In this document: one piece after another, positions 1-9,178 of the stretch
Layout: each line of letters opens with the position of its first letter
Position numbering within the stretch: the first letter of the stretch is position 1
Origin: Nostoc sp. UHCC 0302
GTDB taxonomy: Bacteria; Cyanobacteriota; Cyanobacteriia; Cyanobacteriales; Nostocaceae
Reading direction: 5' to 3'
DNA length: 64,000 nucleotides
Assembly (NCBI RefSeq): GCF_038096175.1
Contig: NZ_CP151099.1
Location: forward strand, 5,868,001-5,932,000
The notes under the pieces: generated by a model
Told to the model about the DNA's origin: nothing
What the model saw: the letters and a program-made list of their open reading frames with translations, nothing else
Database searches by the model: none
Position numbers and translations under genes: made by a program

Positions 1-54
1 AAAAAGAATTCGCATAAAATCTCTAATACCTCATTCTTCGTTACATTGCACTTT

Positions 55-1224
55 TTAAGCTAATAAAATCTTTCGTACTTTCTGGGCAATTTTTTCCCAG
101 TCATAATGTGTGCAACTATGCTCTCTACAGGCGGCTCGTGAAGGGATAGGTAAATTTTGCAGCAGCACTTGTTCTAACTTTTCGGCTATATCTGCGGCTT
201 CGGTAGAAGTGGTAATTAAATCTGGTGAAAATCCTTTTAAAATCTCTGGCATTCCCCCCACAGGCGTACATACAACAGGAGTACCACAAGCGAGAGATTC
301 GATGATTGCTAATCCGAAACCTTCAAAAGATTGGCTGGGCATGACAGTTAAGTCCGCTGCTTGATAAGCTATAGGTAATTGCTCATCAGGAATAAAACCT
401 AAAAATTTAACGTTTTCATCTAACCCTAATTCTGTAGCCTGCTGTTGTAGTGTAGCTTGGATGTGTCCACGACCAGCGATCGCTAGCCAAATATCAGGAA
501 TTATCGGCTTAATTGTGGCTAGCGCCTGCAACAATTTGTCTACTCCCGTTCGATGAACTAAACGCCGGGATGTAAATAAAATACGGCGATTATTCGGCCA
601 GCCTAGCTGTGTACGAGCCTCTTGGCGTGATAAGTTAGCTTGAAATCGGTTAATATCAACTCCACCAGGAATAATATTAATTTTGCTCCACGGTATTTGA
701 TATTGTTGATGTAAAATATTGCCAAATGCTTTGCTTAAAACGATAAAGCGATCGCTACGGTTATAAGTGCTTTGTTCTATCAACCAATGTTTGATAAAAA
801 TACTTAGTTTTTTATTAACTACTTCTTGCTGACTCTCACAAGCCCAAGGCCCATGAAAGTTAAAGGTAATTGGCACATTCTTGGGTAAAAGATCCAAAAT
901 TGGAAAGCTATATAACGCAAAATGCAAATTAATTGCATCTGGCTTCTTTATTCTTGTTTTCTTAAAATTCTGGCGAATTGAATATAGTCGTTGCCAAATA
1001 GCACTATCTGGAGAGGCTAAGTTAGTCAACTTAATGGGCAAATTTAGTTCAGCTTCTGGTAAACCAACTCCACAAAATTCTATTTCGTCTTGATTTGCTG
1101 CTAATTTATGAGTTAGTTCATAAATATACCTTTCCAGCCCCCCAGGTGTTTTAGGAAACCAGCCTAATCCAAGGGTAAGGATAGATGCAGGTGCTGAACC
1201 AAAAACTTCTCTGTTATCTTTCAC
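55..1224 (-). CDS. Family 4 glycosyltransferase (GT-B fold)
   Basis: Probable cytosolic transferase of a nucleotide-activated sugar to a glycan or lipid-linked acceptor. The N-terminal half carries the glycine-rich acceptor-side loop (GWFPKTPGGLERY). The C-terminal half has FTSRRLVHRTGVDKLL and the retaining GT4 EX7E motif in SFEGFGLAIIESLACG, followed by TPVVCTPVGGMPEIL. A longer reading begins at a GTG at 1260 without a ribosome site. The GTG at 1224 has GGAG 8 nt upstream and is preferred (389 aa, usual for the family). It stands alone on this strand, upstream of a long AT-rich spacer. Donor and acceptor cannot be told from sequence. The family call is firm; the start is moderately sure. 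Confidence 0.9.
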   Translation of the reverse strand: MKDNREVFGSAPASILTLGLGWFPKTPGGLERYIYELTHKLAANQDEIEFCGVGLPEAELNLPIKLTNLASPDSAIWQRLYSIRQNFKKTRIKKPDAINLHFALYSFPILDLLPKNVPITFNFHGPWACESQQEVVNKKLSIFIKHWLIEQSTYNRSDRFIVLSKAFGNILHQQYQIPWSKINIIPGGVDINRFQANLSRQEARTQLGWPNNRRILFTSRRLVHRTGVDKLLQALATIKPIIPDIWLAIAGRGHIQATLQQQATELGLDENVKFLGFIPDEQLPIAYQAADLTVMPSQSFEGFGLAIIESLACGTPVVCTPVGGMPEILKGFSPDLITTSTEAADIAEKLEQVLLQNLPIPSRAACREHSCTHYDWEKIAQKVRKILLA

Positions 1225-1260
1225 AGATGTGACTCCTATACTGAGCGTGCATCTATTCAC

Positions 1261-2190
1261 TTACACACTAAGCTCAATGATTTTTTGAAGTTAGTAGTAA
1301 ATTGATGTTGCTAGTATTCATATTCAGTCATCCTATACATTATCCGTACTTTTTAAGTCATACTATATGTATATTTGACTTAAAAATATCAAAATATTGC
1401 TAACAATTTTATTAATGTATTATTTTAGACATTGATATTTAAAAAGTAGATTTCAGACAGGACATTAAGTTATAAACTATTTATATATTCACTGTCAAGA
1501 AGGTGTTTGATTTTAATTTATTGTTAACTATATAACACCAGCTTTAACAGAGACTCATACTTGTTTAATAATGATAAATCTCATAACACTGGCTTGGCTA
1601 CTAGGTTTTTATCCACTAATAATCAGCTTGCGAGGAAAAAATTATCATAATATATAGATTAATCATGTAAAAAAAATACTTTTAAAAGTTATAAAAAGTA
1701 ATTATTAATACCTGAATTTTATCTTTAAAAATATATGCTATTTACATAAATTTAAAAAAAGAATGTGGTTTTCATAAAGTTTAAGCAAAAGTAAAACTCT
1801 CAAACTAATTATCTGTTATTTATGTATATGTACTAATATTTGGACAATTAGTAATTAAGTTTAGCAAAATTGCTTTTCTCTGAAGTAGATACTTTTAAGT
1901 AAGTGGCGTAAACAGATACAACTGAGTAAGATAGTCAATATCTTAGAATTTAGCAACTAAAGTATCAGGGCTTTGAGCGTGAACCATTGATATTAGCTTG
2001 CCACGGCATACTTAAATTATTAAGTATTCAATCAAGGCTATTTAAAAAGCTCTGACAGAATTTTACACAATCTATTTGTAATATTTGTTTGGTTAATTAA
2101 CTGTTTTTAGATGTACAAATGGTGATGAAAGCTAGAGCTTAGAGTAATTAATGAAAAATAATGGTTAAAAAATAATAGTTTCAGAATTTT
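1261..2190. other. AT-rich intergenic region, 930 bp, no gene seen
   Basis: Lies between two divergently transcribed genes and is very AT-rich, with stops in all frames. The only structure I can point to is an inverted repeat with 11-bp arms (1350-1360 and 1376-1386, arm TTTTTAAGTCA) around a 15-nt spacer. It could be an operator or a weak hairpin. Promoters for both neighbours must lie here, but I could not place them with confidence. Confidence 0.5.
1350..1386. repeat. Inverted repeat, 11-bp arms
   Basis: TTTTTAAGTCA at 1350-1360 is matched by its reverse complement at 1376-1386 across a 15-nt AT spacer. It is 126 bp upstream of the preferred GTG start at 1224, so an operator role is possible. 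Only the symmetry is seen. Confidence 0.5.
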
Positions 2191-4410
2191 ATGAAAAAGA
2201 AATTACTAACCCAGTTAGCAAACTTATATCCAAAATTCAACCAGCGTATCAATAAACTATTTCAAATTAGGCGTTGGCGAAAAGGTAAGATTTTCAATTT
2301 TTTACTCAGTCTGATTGTTGGAGTAACTGTTACTACCATTGGAATTACAACAGACTGGGCTACAACTGGAACGCCTGCACCTACATATAAAACATCATGG
2401 ATAGGTAATACTTTTGGCAGTGAAAAACTGCGGGTACAAAACAATATAGAGGGGATGTATGTTGCTGCTGATGGCAAAGTCTATACTAACAGCAATTGGG
2501 ATGAAGCAGGAACAGAGGCAGAAATATATCAAGATGGCAATGTGATTGCTGCTATTGAAGATACTCACGGTTGGGGGCGTAGTGGTGGCAAAGCCGTGAC
2601 AGTAAATAGTAAGTATATTTATATTGCCATGATTCAGGGGTCGCTCGGCAAGACCAAGGAAGATTATCCCGCTGAAGGAACAACTTGGTACAACGTTAGA
2701 CGCTATGACTTGTCTGGAAAACCTGCACCGTTTTCTGGTGGGCGTGGCTGGGATAAAAGTATGTTGATTGTCAGCAATAAAAGTGAAGTTACTGGATTAG
2801 CAACTGCGGAAAGCGAGTTGTATGTGAGTGATTTTGCTAGCGATCGCATTCGTGTCTACAATACTGATACGATGAAAGAACTACGCAGCTTTAACGTTGC
2901 TAATCCAAGAGCTATAACTGTTGATAGACAAGGTAATCTGTGGATTATTCAAAAGAAAAGTGGGAATAATCCTGCCAAGATTCTGCGTTATTCTCAAACT
3001 GGAAAGCAATTACCCCAACAGATTGCAGATATTGTAGAACCAACTGCGATCGCAATTGATAATCAAGGCAGACTTTTAATAGCAGAAAATGGCCCCCGTC
3101 AGCAAATGTTGACTTATGATATCAAAGACAAGCCTGTACAAGTAGGTAGTTTTGGCTGTAAGGGCGGTATTTATGCAGGTATTCCCGGTGAAGTCAAAGA
3201 TTTGAAACTTTACGGACTTACCGGAATCGGTACAGATGCCGCAGGTAATATCTATGTAAATAGTAATGGTTTCAACAAATCAGGAACAGACTTACGGAAG
3301 TTTTCGCCATCGGGAAAACAGTTGTGGCGATTACTGGGATTGATATTTGTTGATAATGCTGACGCTGATCCTAAGACTGATGGTGCAGACATATTTACCA
3401 AGCATGAACATTATGTCATGAACTACAATCAGCCTGCTGGTAAGCAATGGACTTATCAAGGCTACACTTTAAACGCTTTCAAATATCCTCAAGACGCACG
3501 TTTGCACACATCGCCAGATGGAACCTTTGTACGTCGCATCCAAGGTAAACCGTTTTTGTTCCTCACAGATATGTATGGCAGCTTTCTGCAAATATATCGT
3601 TTCAATCCAGCTACAGATGGCAAAATTGCTATACCAGCCGGAATGTTTGTCGGAACCAACGGCGATAAAAAATCAATTCCCGGAAATTGGCCACCCCAGC
3701 AACCAGCACAAGGAGAATGGATTTGGCGAGATAGCAACGGCAATGGCAAATTTGAAAAGAATGAGTATGATAACAGCAAAGATTATCCTTACATCGGCGG
3801 CTGGTGGGTAGATAGCAAAGGAGATGTTTGGAAAGCCTTGCGAACTCAAGATGGTAGCGGTATTCGGCACTATCCTTTACAGGGAATAGATGCTAAGGGT
3901 AACCCCATCTATAGCTATAGTTCGATGCAAAAGCAAACTACTCCGAATATATTTACCGATTTGCGACGGATTGAATATTTTCCGGAAACAGATACTATGT
4001 ATTTGTCAGGTTTCACGGTAGATCATCCTGCCAATGGCGATGATAACGGAGTTGTTGGTTCTGAGATTGCAAGGTTTGACAATTGGCGTAAAGGAAATCG
4101 TACTCCCCGCTGGCGCACTGTAATTCCATACGATACTACAGGGAAACGCGAAGTTTCTACTGCTGCTATGAGTGTGGCAAGAGATTATGTGTTTGCCGTC
4201 ACAGTGAAAACCGCAGAAGTCTACGTTTACAATTCAGCAACAGGAACACAAGTACAACAGTTAAAACCAGGCCCAGAAGTTGGAGGCGAAAGCGGGTGGA
4301 TTGATATACCTTATGGTATCCGCGCTTTTCGGCGTTCAAATGGCGAGTACTTGGTATTTGTGGAAGAAGACTGGAAAGGAAAGGTGATTATCTATCGTTT
4401 GCAAGGGTAA
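2191..4410 (+). CDS. Membrane-anchored NHL/beta-propeller protein
   Basis: 739 aa. A basic N-terminus is followed by one hydrophobic segment (about residues 35-55, FLLSLIVGVTVTTIGITT), which is an uncleaved anchor or a signal peptide. The rest is extracytoplasmic in character. Repeated blades of the type LYVSDFASDRIRVYN, AITVDRQGNLWII and AIAIDNQGRLLIAENG are typical of NHL/SMP-30-like propellers. Near the middle, WRDSNGNGKFEKNEY looks like a calcium-binding loop (D-x-N-x-N-x-K..E). No catalytic motif is recognised. It lies among glycan genes (glycosyltransferase upstream on the other strand, deacetylase downstream), which suggests a cell-surface or polysaccharide-related role, but that is inference. 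ATG start; no clear ribosome site. Confidence 0.75.
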   Translation: MKKKLLTQLANLYPKFNQRINKLFQIRRWRKGKIFNFLLSLIVGVTVTTIGITTDWATTGTPAPTYKTSWIGNTFGSEKLRVQNNIEGMYVAADGKVYTNSNWDEAGTEAEIYQDGNVIAAIEDTHGWGRSGGKAVTVNSKYIYIAMIQGSLGKTKEDYPAEGTTWYNVRRYDLSGKPAPFSGGRGWDKSMLIVSNKSEVTGLATAESELYVSDFASDRIRVYNTDTMKELRSFNVANPRAITVDRQGNLWIIQKKSGNNPAKILRYSQTGKQLPQQIADIVEPTAIAIDNQGRLLIAENGPRQQMLTYDIKDKPVQVGSFGCKGGIYAGIPGEVKDLKLYGLTGIGTDAAGNIYVNSNGFNKSGTDLRKFSPSGKQLWRLLGLIFVDNADADPKTDGADIFTKHEHYVMNYNQPAGKQWTYQGYTLNAFKYPQDARLHTSPDGTFVRRIQGKPFLFLTDMYGSFLQIYRFNPATDGKIAIPAGMFVGTNGDKKSIPGNWPPQQPAQGEWIWRDSNGNGKFEKNEYDNSKDYPYIGGWWVDSKGDVWKALRTQDGSGIRHYPLQGIDAKGNPIYSYSSMQKQTTPNIFTDLRRIEYFPETDTMYLSGFTVDHPANGDDNGVVGSEIARFDNWRKGNRTPRWRTVIPYDTTGKREVSTAAMSVARDYVFAVTVKTAEVYVYNSATGTQVQQLKPGPEVGGESGWIDIPYGIRAFRRSNGEYLVFVEEDWKGKVIIYRLQG

Positions 4411-4512
4411 TATCAACACTAGTCGGCGCTTTAGCGAAGACAGCGCCCATTAAACCTATCAGGATTTAAAAGTAACAGCAACGCACTATCAATGATTTTC
4501 GGCGCTTTAAAA

Positions 4513-4723
4513 GCTGCGGTGTACACACAAGTGAGATTATCCCCCCTTAATCCCACGCCACTTGCTACAACGGAGAGAACCTCCGCAACGCAGTGGCTCC
4601 CCTTATCAAGGGGGGAAACAGGAAATTTAGTTCCCTCCCCTTGTGAAAAGGAGGGTTAGTGTGGGGTAAAACGAAAGCTCAAACACAAGCTTCAAGTTGT
4701 CTAGGATGTGGTGTCACACGGCG
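4513..4723 (+). mobile_element. Degenerate MITE-like dispersed repeat, copy A
   Basis: Starts with GCTGCGGTGTACACAC and contains blocks CCCCCCTTAATCCC, CTCCCCTTATCAAGGGG, TAGTTCCCTCCCCTT and GTGGGGTAAAACGAAAG. The same blocks, in the same order, occur on the opposite strand at 39836-40071. The right end (near GGTGTCACACGGC) is degraded, so only the left terminal repeat is clear. It has no coding capacity. Confidence 0.6.
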
Positions 4724-4787
4724 ATCGCACTGTATGAGTTGCGTAAATACTCTATATGATTAAAGATAAATATATTATATTACTTAC

Positions 4788-5123
4788 GAAATGACAGATT
4801 GCTTTTTCATTTTATAAATTAACTTCTTCATTTTTTCATATTGAGTAAGCAATTACAAATATTACTTACTCAAAAAGCCTGTTTACTTTCTCAAAAAGCT
4901 TAAATGCTTTATCATTTTGCTTAAATACTTTCTCATTTCAGTAGATTCCGCAAGCAAAAAGCCTGTTTGCTTTATCAAAATGCCTGAATGCTTTCTCATT
5001 TCAGTATATCGCGTATTCATTTTGGTGTTTTCCGCAAGCAATTACAGCTATTGCGTTCTCATTTAAGTATTTTCCGCAAGCAATTACAGCTATTGCTTTT
5101 TCAAAAAGCCTAATTGCTTTATA
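4788..5123. repeat. Degenerate 21-bp tandem repeat, 16 units
   Basis: The sequence can be cut into 16 consecutive 21-nt units without an indel (unit starts 4788, 4809, 4830 ... 5103). Most end in TTTCTC, TTTATC or CGCAAGC and start with AAAAAGC, ATTT or AATTACA. Alternating unit types give a partial 42-bp higher order: AATTACAGCTATTGC units alternate with units ending TTTTCCGCAAGC. The period is 3 x 7, so one frame stays in register, with in-frame stops only in units 2, 3 and 14. It is non-coding as it stands. Confidence 0.8.
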
Positions 5124-5414
5124 AATTTATTTTTTTGCCAACTCATTCTGCTAATTCATATACTCATAATAAATTTACAAAAAAAACAAATACTTAATGT
5201 AGTTGGTTTTCATAACTAAACTATGATGATAAATACAGGTTATATTCATAATAAAATGCCAAGGTTAAATTATAAGTATATATATATCTTGAATAAGTCA
5301 AATTTTAAAAGTCAATACTCAAGTATATTCTGGTAGATGACTCCTGAATTATTGTTTTTAAATTAACTTAATTAATCTTAAATACTGATATATTTTCTTA
5401 GAATAATTGTAATC

Positions 5415-6200
5415 ATGAATATTAAACACAATCTGAAATTATTACAAAAGCTAGTACCAAATATGTGGCTGTATCAAATCCAATATATCCACTCCAGCTT
5501 AGTATTTTGGTGGATTTTGCGTTGGATAAGTAAACCATTAGCATTAAATAATAAATCAGTTATAGTGTTTTCTCCACACCAAGATGATGAAACGTTTGGC
5601 TGCGGTGGGATGATTGCAACCAAACGTGAACAAGATATACAAGTAATAGTGGCTTTTCTGACAGATGGACGGGGTTCGGGTAGTTCAGAACTGCATTTTC
5701 AAGAGAAAATTACCCAAATTCGCAAACAAGAAGCAGTCACAGCATTACAAATTTTGGGAGTAGATTCTTCAAAAATTCACTTTTTAGAAAAGCCAGATGG
5801 AACTTTGCAAGATTTAGAGAACGAGGAACGGGAACAAACAATTGAGCAGGTAGTTGAACTTCTAAAGTATTATCAACCAGGAGAAGTTTATGTACCTCAT
5901 CGCAAAGATTGCCACAAAGACCACGAGGCTACCTATCAATTAGTAAAAGAAGCCATTGCTCAAGCAGAAATCACAGTTGAATTGTTACAGTATCCTATCT
6001 GGTTATTCTGGAGAGCGCCACTATTTATTTTGCTAAAGTTACAGGATATGGCAGCAGCTTACCATTTTTCGATTACGTCAGTGCAAGAGAAGAAAAAACA
6101 AGCGATCGCCTCATATCCTTCTCAAACTCAGAGCCTACCTCGTGGCTTTGTTAAACGCTTTTTAGGGACGAATGAAATCTTTTTCAAAGCTGAAAGTTAG
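5415..6200 (+). CDS. PIG-L/LmbE family N-deacetylase
   Basis: 261 aa. Zinc-dependent deacetylase family acting on N-acetylglucosaminyl conjugates (GlcNAc-PI deacetylase, MshB, BshB relatives). The metal motif is SPHQDDE at residues 53-59 (H55, D57, D58), a variant of AHPDDE with Gln in place of Pro. The second metal-site segment is PHRKDCHKDHEA at 161-172, with His167 and His170. FLTDGRGSGSSE follows the usual spacing. It is followed about 390 bp downstream by a GT4 gene on the same strand, a pairing often seen for deacetylase plus transferase. A glycan substrate is inferred. ATG start in an AT-rich context without a strong ribosome site. Confidence 0.88.
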   Translation: MNIKHNLKLLQKLVPNMWLYQIQYIHSSLVFWWILRWISKPLALNNKSVIVFSPHQDDETFGCGGMIATKREQDIQVIVAFLTDGRGSGSSELHFQEKITQIRKQEAVTALQILGVDSSKIHFLEKPDGTLQDLENEEREQTIEQVVELLKYYQPGEVYVPHRKDCHKDHEATYQLVKEAIAQAEITVELLQYPIWLFWRAPLFILLKLQDMAAAYHFSITSVQEKKKQAIASYPSQTQSLPRGFVKRFLGTNEIFFKAES

Positions 6201-6587
6201 CAAGTAACTCTGTTTAGTATCGAGTTTTATCTTTGTGTCTTGGTGGTAAAAAATCTTAAACCACCCTTCGGGTGACGCTCCTAACGTCGCTCTAAGCGTT
6301 CGCCTTCGGTCTCGTAGAGAAGGCTTTACGCTACGCTAACACCAGTCGCCTACTGCGGGAAACCCGCCTACAGCGCTGGTTCACAAAGATACAGAGACAC
6401 CAAGTCTTTTCAAGCTAGAGGTTGCATCTACAGTAGTAATACCAATTTGAAAAAAGAATGTGACAAATAGATCATTTGTAGAGACGCAATTCATCGCGTC
6501 TTCACCCAAGGATGTGTTGCAATCATTAATTGAATTGGTATAAGCATTATCAATTCGCTACAAGTGACCGCTGTGGAGAAAATTTAA
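6201..6587. other. Intergenic region with Nostoc-type dispersed repeats
   Basis: About 6255-6390 is a GC-richer patch with short palindromes (CTTCGGGTGACGCTCC, ACCAGTCGCC, GCGGGAAACCCGC) of the kind scattered through Nostoc genomes. 6439-6541 is a MITE-like element described separately. No gene was seen. Confidence 0.6.
6439..6541 (-). mobile_element. 103-bp MITE-like element, copy 1
   Basis: Ends are perfect 9-bp inverted repeats ATACCAATT (6439-6447) and AATTGGTAT (6533-6541). The interior has an imperfect GACGC..GCGTC palindrome. The element is about 90% identical (10 mismatches in 103) to the reverse complement of 7697-7799, with no indel. It is too short to encode a transposase, so any mobility would be in trans. 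Confidence 0.8.
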
Positions 6588-7697
6588 ATGCGAGTATTAC
6601 ATATTACTAATCATGTGCAGCAAATCGGTAATGGGATTGTGAATGTGGCAGTAGACTTAGCTTGTCTACAAACACAAAACGGTCATGATGTTGCTGTGGC
6701 GTCTGCTGATGGACAATATAAAACTTTACTTAGAAATTATGGTGTTAGACACTTTGAACTAGACCAGTCACGAAATCCATTAAATTTAATTAAAGCTGCA
6801 TGGCGTTATCAAGAAATAGTGCAAGAGTTTCAGCCAGATATTGTCCATGCACATATGATGACAGGAGTTGTACTAGCAGGGATTCTGAGAAACGGCTATA
6901 AATATGGTTTAGTTTCTACTGTACACAATGAGTTTCAGCGTAGCGCTGTACTAATGGGATTGGCTGATCGAGTAATTGCAGTTAGTAACGCCGTGGCTGA
7001 TTCGATGGTACGACGTGGTGTCTCAGAGAAAAAGTTGCGGGTAGTTGCTAATGGGACATTGGGTAGTCCGCGACATCAGAGTCTAAAAGATTATCAACCT
7101 TTGCCGCTACATCGTCCAGCGATCGCTACTGTTGCCGGGATGTATCACCGCAAAGGCATCGCTGAGTTAATCGAAGCGTTCACCAAGATTGCCGCAGATT
7201 TTCCACAAGCACATCTATATCTAGTAGGAGACGGGCCTGATCGCTCAACATTCGAGGCGATGGTGGAAAAAACATCTTTTAGGAATCGCATTCATTTTGA
7301 AGGTTTCCAGCCTGAACCGCAACGTTATATGCTAGCAACAGATATATTCGTCCTAGCTTCACACTGTGAATCTTTTGGTCTAGTGCTGACAGAGGCACGG
7401 GAAGCAGGTTGTGCAATTATCGCCACTGATGTCGATGGTATTCCAGAGACTTTAGATAATCGGCAAGCTGGTATTCTAATACCACCTAAAGATAGTCAAA
7501 CTTTGGCAGCTACTTTGGCACAATTACTTAGCGATCCTAAGCAACTGCATAAGTGGAAAAGCCGCGCCAAACAAAACTTAGAACGGTTCAGCGCAGCGCG
7601 GGTGAATGCCGAAACACTAGCTGTTTACCGTGAATTAATCATTAACTATGATGTTCTTAAAGTAATGAAAACGGAAGATTATTTAATTAATAAATAA
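6588..7697 (+). CDS. Family 4 glycosyltransferase
   Basis: 369 aa, GT-B fold. The N-terminal domain begins MRVLHITNHVQQIGNGI. The C-terminal nucleotide-sugar domain contains ATVAGMYHRKGIAELIEAF, LYLVGDGPDR and the EX7E motif in SHCESFGLVLTEAREAG, followed by AIIATDVDGIPETL. GGAG lies about 10 nt upstream of the ATG at 6588. The gene is bracketed by two inverted copies of a 103-bp element, and the downstream copy starts on the last base of the stop codon. The deacetylase upstream suggests a joint role in amino-sugar glycan synthesis, which is inference. Confidence 0.9.
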   Translation: MRVLHITNHVQQIGNGIVNVAVDLACLQTQNGHDVAVASADGQYKTLLRNYGVRHFELDQSRNPLNLIKAAWRYQEIVQEFQPDIVHAHMMTGVVLAGILRNGYKYGLVSTVHNEFQRSAVLMGLADRVIAVSNAVADSMVRRGVSEKKLRVVANGTLGSPRHQSLKDYQPLPLHRPAIATVAGMYHRKGIAELIEAFTKIAADFPQAHLYLVGDGPDRSTFEAMVEKTSFRNRIHFEGFQPEPQRYMLATDIFVLASHCESFGLVLTEAREAGCAIIATDVDGIPETLDNRQAGILIPPKDSQTLAATLAQLLSDPKQLHKWKSRAKQNLERFSAARVNAETLAVYRELIINYDVLKVMKTEDYLINK

Positions 7698-7799
7698 TAC
7701 CAATTCAATTAATGATTGCAACACATTCTTGGGTGAAGACGCGATGCATCGCGTCTCTACAAATGGACTATTGGTTGCATTCTTTTTTATAATTGGTAT
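7697..7799 (+). mobile_element. 103-bp MITE-like element, copy 2
   Basis: Terminal repeats ATACCAATT (7697-7705) and AATTGGTAT (7791-7799). Contains a perfect 20-bp palindrome at 7737-7756. Same length as copy 1 at 6439-6541 but in inverse orientation. Its first base is the final A of the glycosyltransferase stop codon TAA. Confidence 0.8.
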
Positions 7800-7993
7800 A
7801 ACTTTGTATGATAGATTTACAACAATACCCTATATTTCCAATTTTTACTGTAATATCCCCAACGCCAAATAAAATAGAACCGATAAAAACGAAAAAAACT
7901 ATAGTACCTAAACAACCAAAACAACCTGAAGCTTTTTCAGATATAGTTTCCTTATGAGTTCTAATACATAAATTAGTTATGGCAGTAACTGTA

Positions 7994-8872
7994 CTAAACT
8001 ACCTCTTGTTGTTTTTGAGTTAAATACATAGCAATTCCTTTCTCGTAGTACGCTGCTTCATTAATAAAAATTGGATAAACAGTATTGGTTCCCTCATAGA
8101 GAATATCTTTGCCTTCAAAAGTGATAAATATTGGCTCACCAGGATTCAGGGGTTGATAATCTCTAAACTGAAGCTGGGGATGAATCATAGCTTTAATATC
8201 ACCATGCTCATCTCTGGGATAATCAACAGTGCTAATATATTTATAGAGTGTCAGCGTACTGTTTGTTTGCGGAATATTACCTTTATTCAACTTTTCTAAA
8301 TAATCTAAACTCGCATAAATTAGCTGTTCAGTTTGTTGAAACAATTCTGCATTTAAGACATTTTGAGCCACAGCACCAACTTCTATCACGAAACCCAATT
8401 TCGAGAGAGAACGCAGATAACCACTTTCTCTAGATTGCGGATTAATACATACTTTTACCAAAGTATTTACCGAACTTAAATAAGCTCCTAATCGTAGTAA
8501 AAAAGGATGTAAATCACAAAAAATCAGAGTTAACCCCATATTGGCAGTTGTGCTATGTAAATCAACAATTACATCCACTGGTGGTTGATTTTGTGGTTCC
8601 AGTATCTGTTGAATTTCTTTTGCTCGCTGCTCTTCGTAGCTTGAGAGTTGAGAATTTTGCAATCCTTGATTAGTGAAGCAACGATTTAAATCTTTATCAA
8701 TGTATCGTTTACCTTCTTCAATGGCTTTGAGATTTCCTAGCAATGTCAGAGTTGTAAAACTTGATCTGTTGACTAAATCAGGATACTGCTGAAACTTCTT
8801 AACTAAATGTACTCCTGTTAATTCATTACCGTGATTGCCTCCAACGATTGCTACACGCTCGATTTGGCTCAT
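7994..8872 (-). CDS. Aspartoacylase / AstE-AspA family zinc amidohydrolase
   Basis: 292 aa. Hydrolyses N-acyl amino acids (N-acetylaspartate type) to acid plus amino acid. Zinc ligands are visible in GGNHGNE (His14, Glu17) and [10 protein letters not shown] (His106). DLNRCF at 61-66 supplies the substrate-binding Arg/Asn, and VIEVGAVAQ (Glu164) the general base. Length is as expected for prokaryotic aspartoacylases. It is transcribed away from the LysR gene at 9179 across a shared upstream region, an arrangement common for LysR targets, so regulation by that protein is possible but unproven. ATG start. Confidence 0.9.
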   Translation of the reverse strand: MSQIERVAIVGGNHGNELTGVHLVKKFQQYPDLVNRSSFTTLTLLGNLKAIEEGKRYIDKDLNRCFTNQGLQNSQLSSYEEQRAKEIQQILEPQNQPPVDVIVDLHSTTANMGLTLIFCDLHPFLLRLGAYLSSVNTLVKVCINPQSRESGYLRSLSKLGFVIEVGAVAQNVLNAELFQQTEQLIYASLDYLEKLNKGNIPQTNSTLTLYKYISTVDYPRDEHGDIKAMIHPQLQFRDYQPLNPGEPIFITFEGKDILYEGTNTVYPIFINEAAYYEKGIAMYLTQKQQEVV

Positions 8873-9178
8873 AAAGACCTCAAGTATTCAAAGCTGAAAA
8901 GAAAAGTAAAATCCTTTATAAAGGCAGAAATATACAGGCTTTCAAGAAGTCTAATTCAATGCCTAATGGCATTACATCCTCTAATCAATTGTATTATTGG
9001 TAACTTTAAACCAGGAAATAGCGCTGTGTGGAGTTATGAGTAGAGACGCGATTAACCACGTCTGTACAGGAGTAAGGAGTTATTATTTTCCTTCTCTTAG
9101 AGATTAGAATAATCAAAATGCTACTATATGTCAAATATTTTGTTAATGACTATAGTATATATAAAAAATATAGTAGCT
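8873..9178. promoter_or_regulatory. Divergent intergenic region, aspartoacylase / LysR
   Basis: About 306 bp between two divergent genes. It contains a GTAGAGACGCG..ACGTCTGTACAG repeat (about 9041-9070) and a very AT-rich, nearly palindromic TATAGTATATATA stretch at about 9150-9165, just before the LysR start. It must hold both promoters. Individual boxes were not assigned. Confidence 0.4.

Larger units (their letters stand above)
4411..5414. other. Repeat-rich intergenic region, 1 kb
   Basis: Holds a degenerate MITE-like repeat (4513-4723) and a 16-unit 21-bp tandem array (4788-5123), then about 290 bp of AT-rich DNA leading to the deacetylase gene. No gene was recognised. Confidence 0.7.

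Noticed and set aside
4788-5123. The 21-bp array as a coding coiled-coil gene
   Set aside because: In-frame stops occur in units 2, 3 and 14 of the plus frame and the minus frames are also interrupted; at best it is a relic.
7808-7957. 49-codon plus-strand frame (MIDLQQYPIFPIF...) between the MITE and aspartoacylase
   Set aside because: No ribosome site, AT-rich low-complexity composition (PKQPKQP), directly after a mobile repeat. It could be real but nothing supports it.
8831-9043. 70-codon plus-strand frame over the start of the aspartoacylase gene
   Set aside because: Antisense to a well-supported gene and its upstream region, no similarity recognised.
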